From Sideroxydans sp. (GTDB lineage: Bacteria > Pseudomonadota > Gammaproteobacteria > Burkholderiales > Gallionellaceae), in assembly GCA_016124455.1 (NCBI GenBank), contig WGNQ01000012.1:49718-113717 (forward strand): a DNA stretch of 64,000 bases, given 5' to 3'. Positions within the stretch are counted from its first letter, which is position 1, and each line of letters opens with the position of its first letter. The notes under the pieces are model-generated. The model ran no database searches and was not told the origin of the DNA. It was given only the letters and a program-made list of their open reading frames with translations. Below, piece after piece: positions 30,788 through 38,456 of the stretch. The translations under genes were made by a program, and so were the position numbers.

Positions 30788-31468
30788 ATGGTTCAAGCAC
30801 GAGGCGGGGGGAAGGCTGTGGCAGGCATCGACATGGATTACTATCACATCGATAAGAATCGTGAGCGGGTCCTTAAACTGTTCAATGCCTATTACCGTGC
30901 GCATCATCATTCCGGCAAATTGTTCGACGATGTTCCGGACTTTTTCCTGGTTGCCCCGGAAATATTGCTTGGCCATGATATTGCTACCCGTGCCTCGGAC
31001 AAACTGATCCTCGAAGACTGCATCCAGCGTGCGACTGCACGTGGTGGACATATTGGCGTCATCAAGCACTGCAATCCCAAGCTGAATTACTACTGGTTCG
31101 AACTGGTTGTCAGCCCTTTCATGCTTGGCGATCAAGTGACCGAGAATAATGAGGGGGCGTTTTTTTACCTGCTCAGCAATTTTGTCGAATATGCCAAACA
31201 GCATCCCAAGGTATACGGCGATTTGACCGCCGATCTTGATTCGGACAAGGACCTGGCATTAATGCTCAGGGAAATCAACAGGCTGGGTGGAAAACTGCGG
31301 CCATTGCTGGAGATATATGCAGAAAACCAGCTGGTACTGTTCAACCCGGGCTGGCCGGTTACCGAGGTCAAGAAATTGCTCGCTGCGCTTAAGGATAATG
31401 AGCAAAGCTGGTGCGACGTGTTTTTTGAATACCTGATCTACGTCATGGGACAAAAAGCCCGGGCTTAG
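30788..31468 (+). CDS. Conserved-looking protein of unknown function
   Basis: A soluble protein of up to 226 residues, not recognised. The ATG at 30788 has no clear ribosome site; an in-frame ATG at 30833 (MDYYHIDKNRERVL) is preceded by GGGGGAAGG and GGCAGG and may be the real start. Visible features are several aromatic/His clusters (YYRAHHHSG, KLNYYWFELVV), no signal peptide, no membrane segment and no known motif. It ends 60 bases before guaB but guaB has its own promoter. Confidence 0.7.
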   Translation: MVQARGGGKAVAGIDMDYYHIDKNRERVLKLFNAYYRAHHHSGKLFDDVPDFFLVAPEILLGHDIATRASDKLILEDCIQRATARGGHIGVIKHCNPKLNYYWFELVVSPFMLGDQVTENNEGAFFYLLSNFVEYAKQHPKVYGDLTADLDSDKDLALMLREINRLGGKLRPLLEIYAENQLVLFNPGWPVTEVKKLLAALKDNEQSWCDVFFEYLIYVMGQKARA

Positions 31469-31473
31469 CGGGA

Positions 31474-31502
31474 TTTACCCGCGGTGGGGGGTTGCGTATA
31501 AT
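31474..31502 (+). promoter_or_regulatory. Sigma-70 promoter for guaB
   Basis: TTTACC (31474-31479) and a consensus TATAAT (31497-31502) are separated by 17 bp, followed by a GC-rich discriminator GCGCG, as expected for a growth-rate/stringently controlled gene such as guaBA. The start codon is 27 bases downstream of the -10 box. Confidence 0.7.
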
Positions 31503-31528
31503 GCGCGTTTTGTCGAGGGCGGTTTATT

Positions 31529-32989
31529 ATGCGTATTATTCAAAAGGCATTGACCTTTGACGATGTCCTGCTGGTACCGGCACATTCCAGTATGCTGCCG
31601 CGCGACGTTGGTCTGCAAACTCAGCTTACCCGCAATATCACGCTGAACATCCCCCTGCTGTCCGCTGCGATGGACACTGTGACCGAGGCTCGCCTGGCGA
31701 TCACGCTGGCGCAGGAGGGCGGCATTGGCATCGTGCACAAGAACATGTCGGCCAAGGCACAGGCGGCCGAAGTTTCCAAGGTCAAGCGCTTCGAGAGCGG
31801 TGTGGTAAAGGATCCGGTGACCATTGGCCCGGACATGACAGTGCGCGATGTATTCAATCTTACCCGCCAACACAGGATTTCCGGTTTGCCGGTGGTGCAG
31901 GGCAAGCTGCTGGTCGGTATCGTGACCAACCGCGATTTGCGTTTTGAAAGCAACCTCGATCAACCGGTTCGCAATATCATGACGCCGCGCGAACGCCTGA
32001 TTACAGTGCTGGAAAGTGCCAGCCGTGAAGATGCGCGCATCCTGATGCACCGGCACCGTATCGAACGCGTGCTGGTGGTAAACGATGATTTCGAATTGCG
32101 CGGGCTGATTACCGTAAAGGACATCCTCAAATCCAGCGAGCATCCAAGGGCATGCAAGGACGCGCTGGGACACTTGCGCGTTGGTGCTGCGGTGGGTGTC
32201 GGTGAAGGTACCGAAGAACGCGTCCAGTTGCTGGCTGAGGCAGGCGTGGACCTGGTCGTGGTGGACACCGCACACGGCCACTCGCAGGGCGTGCTGGATC
32301 GCGTCAAGTGGGTCAAGCTGAATTACCCGAATATTGAGGTGGTGGGTGGCAACATTGCGACTGCCGGCGCGGCTAGGGCATTGCTGGATCACGGTGCTGA
32401 CGGCGTCAAGGTGGGAATCGGTCCAGGCTCGATTTGCACCACACGCATGGTTGCCGGAGTCGGCGTGCCGCAAATTACCGCAATCCAGAATGTGGCTGAT
32501 GCCTTGCAGGGTACCGGGGTGCCGCTGATCGCCGACGGCGGGGTGCGGTTTTCCGGTGATATTGCCAAGGCCATTGCGGCAGGGGCGCATACCGTGATGC
32601 TGGGCGGCCTGTTCGCGGGTACGGAAGAGGCACCGGGCGAGGTCGAATTATTCCAGGGCCGTTCCTACAAATCCTACCGCGGCATGGGTAGTCTGGGAGC
32701 GATGCAGCAGGGGTCGAGTGATCGCTACTTCCAGGATAATGAAAGCAACCAGGAAAAACTTGTACCGGAAGGAGTGGAAGGGCGCGTGCCGTACAAGGGC
32801 AGTGTGCTGGCCGTGATCCACCAGCTGATGGGCGGTTTGCGCGCCAGCATGGGCTATCTCGGCTGCCCGGACATCCCGACCATGCACGCCAAGGCCGAGT
32901 TCGTGCAAATCACCGCTGCAGGCATCCGCGAGTCTCACGTGCATGACGTACAGATCACCAAGGAAGCGCCGAATTACCACATTGACTGA
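31529..32989 (+). CDS. guaB: Inosine-5'-monophosphate dehydrogenase
   Basis: Oxidises IMP to XMP with NAD+, the committed step of guanine nucleotide synthesis. The 486 residues show the catalytic loop [11 protein letters not shown] with the nucleophilic Cys at residue 303, two CBS domains in tandem between about residues 95 and 205, and the flap segment [23 protein letters not shown] around residues 395-420. Followed by guaA after 38 bases. Confidence 0.97.
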   Translation: MRIIQKALTFDDVLLVPAHSSMLPRDVGLQTQLTRNITLNIPLLSAAMDTVTEARLAITLAQEGGIGIVHKNMSAKAQAAEVSKVKRFESGVVKDPVTIGPDMTVRDVFNLTRQHRISGLPVVQGKLLVGIVTNRDLRFESNLDQPVRNIMTPRERLITVLESASREDARILMHRHRIERVLVVNDDFELRGLITVKDILKSSEHPRACKDALGHLRVGAAVGVGEGTEERVQLLAEAGVDLVVVDTAHGHSQGVLDRVKWVKLNYPNIEVVGGNIATAGAARALLDHGADGVKVGIGPGSICTTRMVAGVGVPQITAIQNVADALQGTGVPLIADGGVRFSGDIAKAIAAGAHTVMLGGLFAGTEEAPGEVELFQGRSYKSYRGMGSLGAMQQGSSDRYFQDNESNQEKLVPEGVEGRVPYKGSVLAVIHQLMGGLRASMGYLGCPDIPTMHAKAEFVQITAAGIRESHVHDVQITKEAPNYHID

Positions 32990-32991
32990 GA

Positions 32992-33021
32992 CAGGCCGGG
33001 GTAACCAACGAACCCGGCCTG
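32992..33021 (+). other. Stem-loop between guaB and guaA
   Basis: CAGGCCGGG (32992-33000) is perfectly complementary to CCCGGCCTG (33013-33021) with a 12-base loop. It ends six bases before the guaA ATG and has no T-run. It could stabilise the guaB message or restrict guaA translation. Confidence 0.6.
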
Positions 33022-33027
33022 CATAAC

Positions 33028-34611
33028 ATGACCCACAAGAAAATCCTCATTCTCGACTTCGGTTCCCAGTATTCACAACTCATTGCCCGCCGCGTTCGCG
33101 AAGCGCACGTTTATTGCGAACTGCATCCGTGGGACATGACGCCAGAAGACATTCGTGCATTCAATCCGGCCGGCGTCATTCTTTCCGGCGGGCCGAATTC
33201 GGTGTATGAAGAGGAAACCCCCAAGGCTCCGCAACTGGTGTTCGAACTGGGCGTGCCGGTGCTGGGCATCTGCTACGGCATGCAGACCATGGCCGCACAA
33301 CTGGGCGGCGCAGTCGAGAGCGGCAAAGTGCGTGAATTCGGTTATGCAGAAATTCGTGCGCGTGGACACTCCAGACTGTTCGAGGGGATCCAGGATAAAA
33401 CCAATGAACAAGGGCATGGCTTGCTGGATGTCTGGATGAGCCATGGTGACAAGGTGACGGCGCTGCCGCCAGGTTTCTCGGTAATCGCTTCCAACGAGAC
33501 GACACCGCTGGCTGCGATGGCGGATGAGGCTCGTCGTTTTTACGCAGTGCAGTTTCACCCCGAGGTGACGCATACCCATCAGGGCAAGGCGCTGCTTGGC
33601 CGCTTTGTGCATGACATTTGCGGTTGCGGCCAGGACTGGAACATGCCGGACTACATTTCCGAGGCGGTCGAAAAGATCCGGGCCCAGGTCGGCCGGGAAG
33701 AAGTCATTCTCGGCCTTTCGGGCGGCGTGGATTCCTCGGTTGCGGCAGCGCTGCTGCATCGCGCCATTGGCGATCAGCTCACGTGCGTATTTGTCGACAA
33801 CGGCCTGCTGCGCTTGGACGAGGCCGCGCAGGTCATGGAAACATTCGCCCGGAACCTGGGCGTGAAAGTCATTCATGTGGATGCCAGCGCGGAATTCATG
33901 AAGCATCTGGCAGGGGTTTCCGATCCTGAGCAGAAACGCAAAATTATCGGCCGCGAATTTGTCGAAGTGTTCCAGCGCGAATCGGCCAAGCTGAAGCAAG
34001 CCAAGTGGCTGGCGCAGGGTACCATTTATCCTGATGTGATCGAGTCTGCCGGTGCCAAGACGAAGAAGGCGCATACCATCAAGTCGCACCACAATGTCGG
34101 CGGCCTGCCTGATTCGCTGCATCTCAAATTGCTGGAGCCGTTGCGCGAACTGTTCAAGGACGAAGTGCGCGAACTCGGTGTGGCGCTCGGCCTGCCGCCT
34201 GACATGGTGTACCGTCATCCTTTCCCGGGGCCGGGGCTGGGCGTGCGCATTCTTGGCGAAGTGAAGAGCGAATATGCCGAATTGTTGCGCCGGGCGGATG
34301 CCATCTTCATCGAGGAATTGCGCAACACCCGTGATGCCAGTGGCAAAACCTGGTATGAACTGACCTCGCAGGCGTTCGCCGTGTTCCTGCCGGTGAAGAG
34401 CGTTGGCGTGATGGGCGACGGCCGTACCTATGAATGGGTCGTTGCGCTGCGTGCGGTGCAGACGCAGGATTTCATGACGGCACACTGGGCAGAATTGCCG
34501 CACGCCTTGTTGGGAAAAATTTCCAATAGAATCATCAATGAAGTTCGCGGCATCAACCGCGTGGTCTATGATATTTCCGGCAAGCCGCCGGCGACCATAG
34601 AATGGGAATAA
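33028..34611 (+). CDS. guaA: GMP synthase (glutamine-hydrolysing)
   Basis: Converts XMP to GMP. The 527 residues have an N-terminal class I amidotransferase domain with nucleophile C82 in [10 protein letters not shown] and the His/Glu pair in QFHPEVTH, an ATP pyrophosphatase domain with P-loop [11 protein letters not shown], and the C-terminal dimerisation domain ending [19 protein letters not shown]. The last 80 bases are repeated in degenerate form about 0.87 kb downstream, consistent with the guaA 3' end having served as an integration site. The gene itself is intact. Confidence 0.97.
   Translation: MTHKKILILDFGSQYSQLIARRVREAHVYCELHPWDMTPEDIRAFNPAGVILSGGPNSVYEEETPKAPQLVFELGVPVLGICYGMQTMAAQLGGAVESGKVREFGYAEIRARGHSRLFEGIQDKTNEQGHGLLDVWMSHGDKVTALPPGFSVIASNETTPLAAMADEARRFYAVQFHPEVTHTHQGKALLGRFVHDICGCGQDWNMPDYISEAVEKIRAQVGREEVILGLSGGVDSSVAAALLHRAIGDQLTCVFVDNGLLRLDEAAQVMETFARNLGVKVIHVDASAEFMKHLAGVSDPEQKRKIIGREFVEVFQRESAKLKQAKWLAQGTIYPDVIESAGAKTKKAHTIKSHHNVGGLPDSLHLKLLEPLRELFKDEVRELGVALGLPPDMVYRHPFPGPGLGVRILGEVKSEYAELLRRADAIFIEELRNTRDASGKTWYELTSQAFAVFLPVKSVGVMGDGRTYEWVVALRAVQTQDFMTAHWAELPHALLGKISNRIINEVRGINRVVYDISGKPPATIEWE
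34531..34611 (+). repeat. Direct repeat, guaA 3' end (att-like, left copy)
   Basis: The guaA C-terminal codons matching the second copy at 35403-35478. Best conserved block: GGCATCAACCGCGTGGT followed, after one mismatch, by TATGATATTTCCGGCAAGC. Confidence 0.7.
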
Positions 34612-34634
34612 GTCAGGTTGTATGGGGATACCAA

Positions 34635-34657
34635 AGAGGCGCCTCTGGCGCCTCTCT
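34635..34657 (+). terminator. Stem-loop after guaA
   Basis: AGAGGCGCC (34635-34643) and GGCGCCTCT (34647-34655) form a perfect 9-bp stem with a TCT loop. The following T-run is weak (CTTGATT), so termination may be partial. Confidence 0.6.
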
Positions 34658-34790
34658 TGATTGAGGGTAACGGTTTATCCTGAGCCCGGTTTGGATGTAT
34701 TCTTGCTTGCCTGCGATCTTGCAAGAAGCCGGGACCTGTGTGATTCATTATTGGTGGTGGGGCTTTGAATTAAGCCAGGAAGGGGAGGAC

Positions 34791-35369
34791 ATGAAAAATA
34801 TATTGGCGATGGCGATATTTTCGACGCTGGCTTCAACAGCCATGGCTGAGGGTTTTTATGGCGCAGTGGATATTGGCAGGGCAAATGCCCAGGATATGTG
34901 CAGTGCTGCAAACTTCGGGGGAAATAGCTCATGTTCCACGACGGCCACGGCATTCAGGATAGGCGGAGGCTATAGCTTTACCCGGAATCTTGGGGTTGAG
35001 CTCAGTTATGCAGACCTGGGGAATGTAAATCCGGTTTATTCTCCCGGGTATGTGCAGTCTACCAAGGCTACAACTCTGCAGGCCGCAATCACGGGCTCCC
35101 TGCCTGTCGGGAGCGGGTTTTCTTTGATCGGCAAATTGGGATTTGCCCAGACCCGATTTAAACAGGCCTGGACCACCGGTGCGGCAAGCGCCACCGATAC
35201 GAATGTGGCTTATGGCATTGGTGCCCAGTATGACTTTTCAGAACGCGTCGGTCTTCGTGTTCAATATGAAGACTTTGGCAAGGTTGGCTCTCTGCCCATA
35301 ACGGCTACAAGTGGGACCGGGAGGAGCAGGGTCGGCCTGCTTTCTGCAGGCCTGGTTTATAAATTCTAA
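34791..35369 (+). CDS. Outer membrane beta-barrel protein (OmpA/Opa-like porin-family fold)
   Basis: Predicted 8-stranded outer membrane barrel of 192 residues. Signal peptide cleaved after STAMA (residue 19), then alternating strands with family phrases GFYGAVDIG, FRIGGGYSFTRNLGVELSY, YGIGAQYDFSERVGLRVQYEDF, and a C-terminal Phe (GLVYKF) as needed for BAM insertion. Two Cys lie in the first loop (residues 36 and 47). Strong Shine-Dalgarno AGGAAGGGGAGG. The gene is visibly lower in GC than guaA and is bracketed by the two guaA 3'-end repeats, so it looks acquired. Function unknown. Confidence 0.82.
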   Translation: MKNILAMAIFSTLASTAMAEGFYGAVDIGRANAQDMCSAANFGGNSSCSTTATAFRIGGGYSFTRNLGVELSYADLGNVNPVYSPGYVQSTKATTLQAAITGSLPVGSGFSLIGKLGFAQTRFKQAWTTGAASATDTNVAYGIGAQYDFSERVGLRVQYEDFGKVGSLPITATSGTGRSRVGLLSAGLVYKF

Positions 35370-35402
35370 ATATCAGGAAATTTGCAGGGTGCCGCTTCAG
35401 GC

Positions 35403-35478
35403 ATCATCGACGAAGCAGGTGGCATCAACCGCGTGGTTTATGATATTTCCGGCAAGCTGCCGGCACCATAGAATGGGA
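35403..35478 (+). repeat. guaA': Degenerate second copy of the guaA 3' end (att-like, right copy)
   Basis: Aligned with 34531-34611 it differs at about ten positions and lacks one base. It would encode [16 protein letters not shown] before a frameshift, so it is a non-coding relic. It precedes its own terminator, probably the original downstream sequence of guaA. Confidence 0.75.
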
Positions 35479-35503
35479 GCAGCCCTGCTGCGGGGCTGCT
35501 TTT
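35478..35503 (+). terminator. Rho-independent terminator after the guaA 3'-end relic
   Basis: AGCAGCCC (35478-35485) pairs with GGGCTGCT (35493-35500), loop of seven, followed by TTTT. Likely the ancestral guaA terminator; now it ends the outer-membrane protein transcript. Confidence 0.75.
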
Positions 35504-35617
35504 CCATGCAGCTAAATAGCCGGCTTTTCCGTCTTTATTCCGGCCTTTCCCTGCTGACATAACTGTTACCTTGTTGCTGTGCCAGTGCGTCTGGCGATAT
35601 TACAGCAGAGGCAGATC

Positions 35618-38404
35618 ATGTCAGCTCAAAGCAAGATACGTTTGGTAGAACCACTGACTGAAGAACAGTTCGCGGAATCGGATGCGATCCGGGAAGCGCA
35701 CGCGCGCCTGGAGGCGGAAACTGCGGCCCAGCTTGCAGCGCAGGCACGCGCGCGGGCGGAAGCACAGGCGCGGGCGATAGCCGAAGCCAGGGTGAGTGGA
35801 GAAAGCGAGCTGGCAGGGCTGATTGAAATCAAGAGCCGTACGGAGTCAAGGCTGGTCGAGGAAACCCAGGCGCGCCTGAAGCACGAACGTGAACTGACTG
35901 AAGTTGCGCAGGCCAGATTACTCGCTGAAGCGCGGTTTGCCGACGAAATCGAGGCAAAACTGGCTGCCGAGCAGCAGTCCAAGGATGAACTGGAAAATCG
36001 CCTGAGGTCGGAGATGTCTGCGCGCCTTGCGGCGGAAAGCAAGGCAAAAGTCGAGCGCGAGCTGGCGCTGCTGGCGGAGCAGCAATGCCAGGCGGACACC
36101 ATGGCGCGGCAACGCGCCGAAGCGGAATTGAAACTTATCGAGCAGTCCATTGGCGAAATCAATCTCCGCATCGAGCGTGAGGAGAGTTTGCGCAAGGCGG
36201 CGGAGCAGGAACAGCACAGCCATGTCGAGATGCACCTGAAGCTGGAGCAGCAGGCGCGCGAAATGGCGCAAAAGCGCGCGGCGGCGGAACGCCAGGAAAC
36301 CGAGCAGGCGCGCGACAAGGCGGCTGCGGAAAATCTTGAGATCGAACGTATCCGCCAGCGTACCGAGGCGGATGAGCGTGCACGCATCGCTGCAGAGAAC
36401 CGTGCCCATCTGGAGCAGGAAGCGATCCTGCTGGCCCAGGAAAAGGCGCGTGCGGAAGAGACCATAGCCCGCAATATTCAGAAGCAGTTCAACGCGGAAA
36501 AGGAATCGGCAGCCAATGCCAAGGCTATGGCTGAAGCCGGGGAGGAAGCGGCCAGAGTCGCCGCGTCCAGGGCCAGCGCTGAAGCCGAGGCGCTGGCGGA
36601 AACGCAGGCCCGTATCGAGGCCGAGAACGAGGCCGAGCAACTGGCCCAGAAGCGCCTGCAAACCGAGCAACAGGCCAGGGAAATGGCGGAACAGCGGTGC
36701 CTGATCGAAGAGCAGGCCAAGGCCGAGGCCGCGGCGCGCATTGCTACCGAGCGCCAGGCTTTCGAAGAAGCCAAACGCCGTGCCGAGGCCGAGGAAAAAG
36801 CCAAGGCTGCGGCATCCAGGAAGGCGCAGGCGGACAAGGAGGCCACAGCATTGATGGCGGCACGCGAAGAGGCGGACCGGCTGGCTGCATTCCAGCGCGA
36901 AGAGGCAAATACGCTGCTGCGTGAAGCCGAGCAGGAGGCGCGTAATCGCCTGGCTGCAGAGGCGCATGCCAAGCGTGTCGCAGACCAGAAGGTCCAGTCT
37001 GAACGCAAGCTTGCAGAACTGGCACAGCAGCGTGCCGAAACGGAGATGCAGAGCGCCCGCGAAATCGAATTGCAATTGCAGGCGGAGGCCGAGGCAATCG
37101 CGGCTTCGCGCAACCGCGCAGAAATATCGGAACAGGCGCGTTTGGCAGCAGAAGAAAAATTGCGCCTTGAAGATGAGCTGACCGCAGCGGAACAGCAGCG
37201 CCGGGCTGCCGAGCAGGAGGCAGTGCAGGCATTGCAGGACAAGCTGGAAGCAAAAGAGCGCCTGTCCCAGGCTGCGCGCCAGCGTGCTGATGCGGAAAAG
37301 TCCGAGCAGGCGACGATCGAAGAAAAGATAGCGGCGGAAAATATGGCGACGGCCGCAGCGAATGCAAGCCTCAAGGCCGGTCAGCAGGCAATTGCGGCTG
37401 CCGGGCAACGCAGGGAGCGGGAGGAGGAGGCGGCACGTCTGGCCCAGACGCATATCGATACGGAAATGCAGATCATTGCGGAAATCGAGATGCGCATGGA
37501 AGCCGAGCTGAAGAGCATCGAAGCGGACAATGCCTGCCTTGAAATCGAAACCCGTGCCAAGGAGATCGAGCTCGACAAGCTGAGGCTGGCGGAGGAAGTG
37601 CTGGCCGTTGCCAGGGAGCGGGAAGAGACCGAACTGCGCAGCCTGAACATGGGCAAGCTGCGCATCAAGGAAGAGAGCCGTGCGGCGGCTATGGAAGCCG
37701 AGAAGCAACAGGCTGAAGCGTGCGCTGCCATGGTTGCCCGCCAGCGTGCCGCCGCCGAAAAAGCGGCTCTGGAACTGGCTGCGGAGCTGGAGCGTACCGA
37801 ACAGCAGGCGCTGGATATGCTGGTAGAACATAACGAATTACAAACGACCGAGTTCCTGAAGCGCCAGGAGCGGCTGGCTGCAGAGCAGCGTGCAGTACTG
37901 GAAATCGAAGCGCGTATCGCTGCCGAGGAGGATATGGCCTCGGCGATAAAGCAGCGCGAACTGGTTGAGCAGCAGGCTCGCCAGGCCGCACAGGAAATGG
38001 TGGAAGCCCAGCAGGCACAGGCTGCAGCACTTCACGAAAAAGAAGAGATGGACCGCCTTGCCACCGATACGGTGCGTGCTGCATGGCAGCAGACGCAAGC
38101 CGAGATTGATACTGCCGTGTTGTGGAGTCGCCTGCGCAAGGCGGAACGCCGCAGCAAGGTGTCGCAGTTCTCGTTGCTGGCTTCGTTGCTGTTCGGGCTG
38201 GTGGTGCTTGCACCCGCGGCTGTGCTGCCATTTTCAAAAACCGGCAGCGCGGAAATCGCCGCGGCTGCACCGGCGGTCAAGGTGGCAGCGGCCGCTACGC
38301 AACAAATGACGGAACAGGGTTCCTGGCAGACTTTGCAGATGGATACCGAGTTGCACGCCTACCCGGTGCTGGCAAAAGCAGAGCAAACCTCCATCAGGCC
38401 ATGA
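35618..38404 (+). CDS. Giant alanine/glutamate-rich coiled-coil protein with a C-terminal membrane anchor
   Basis: A 928-residue protein. From about residue 13 to 830 it is one uninterrupted Ala/Glu/Arg/Gln-rich helix in which I saw no proline, with recurring units of the type AEQxAxxEAExxA. It is followed by a single hydrophobic helix (SLLASLLFGLVVLAPAAVLPF) and a tail of about 65 residues ending TELHAYPVLAKAEQTSIRP. Arg/Lys just before the helix (RLRKAERRSK) predict the coil in the cytoplasm and the tail in the periplasm. No enzyme motif is seen. AGAGG precedes the ATG at 35618. Low complexity makes homology to TolA, myosin-like or SMC proteins meaningless. A scaffold or polar/cell-shape role is a guess. 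Confidence 0.8.
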   Translation: MSAQSKIRLVEPLTEEQFAESDAIREAHARLEAETAAQLAAQARARAEAQARAIAEARVSGESELAGLIEIKSRTESRLVEETQARLKHERELTEVAQARLLAEARFADEIEAKLAAEQQSKDELENRLRSEMSARLAAESKAKVERELALLAEQQCQADTMARQRAEAELKLIEQSIGEINLRIEREESLRKAAEQEQHSHVEMHLKLEQQAREMAQKRAAAERQETEQARDKAAAENLEIERIRQRTEADERARIAAENRAHLEQEAILLAQEKARAEETIARNIQKQFNAEKESAANAKAMAEAGEEAARVAASRASAEAEALAETQARIEAENEAEQLAQKRLQTEQQAREMAEQRCLIEEQAKAEAAARIATERQAFEEAKRRAEAEEKAKAAASRKAQADKEATALMAAREEADRLAAFQREEANTLLREAEQEARNRLAAEAHAKRVADQKVQSERKLAELAQQRAETEMQSAREIELQLQAEAEAIAASRNRAEISEQARLAAEEKLRLEDELTAAEQQRRAAEQEAVQALQDKLEAKERLSQAARQRADAEKSEQATIEEKIAAENMATAAANASLKAGQQAIAAAGQRREREEEAARLAQTHIDTEMQIIAEIEMRMEAELKSIEADNACLEIETRAKEIELDKLRLAEEVLAVAREREETELRSLNMGKLRIKEESRAAAMEAEKQQAEACAAMVARQRAAAEKAALELAAELERTEQQALDMLVEHNELQTTEFLKRQERLAAEQRAVLEIEARIAAEEDMASAIKQRELVEQQARQAAQEMVEAQQAQAAALHEKEEMDRLATDTVRAAWQQTQAEIDTAVLWSRLRKAERRSKVSQFSLLASLLFGLVVLAPAAVLPFSKTGSAEIAAAAPAVKVAAAATQQMTEQGSWQTLQMDTELHAYPVLAKAEQTSIRP

Positions 38405-38428
38405 GTTGCTTCAATTCCTGATTTTGAC

Positions 38429-38450
38429 GGGCGCCTCAGGGCGCCCTTTT
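38429..38450. terminator. Bidirectional terminator between the coiled-coil gene and glnD
   Basis: GGGCGCC (38429-38435) and GGCGCCC (38440-38446) with a four-base loop and TTTT on the + side; it lies just past the convergent glnD stop. Confidence 0.75.
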
Positions 38451-38456
38451 CGTATG

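Noticed and set aside
35918..37831. A 637-codon open frame antisense to the coiled-coil gene
   Set aside because: Arises from the repetitive GCG/GAA codons of the real gene; composition (Leu/Phe/Arg-rich repeats) is the mirror of Ala/Glu repeats.
35618..38404. Assignment of the coiled-coil gene as tolA or a second SMC-like protein
   Set aside because: No head domains, no ATPase motifs, and the membrane segment is at the wrong end for TolA.
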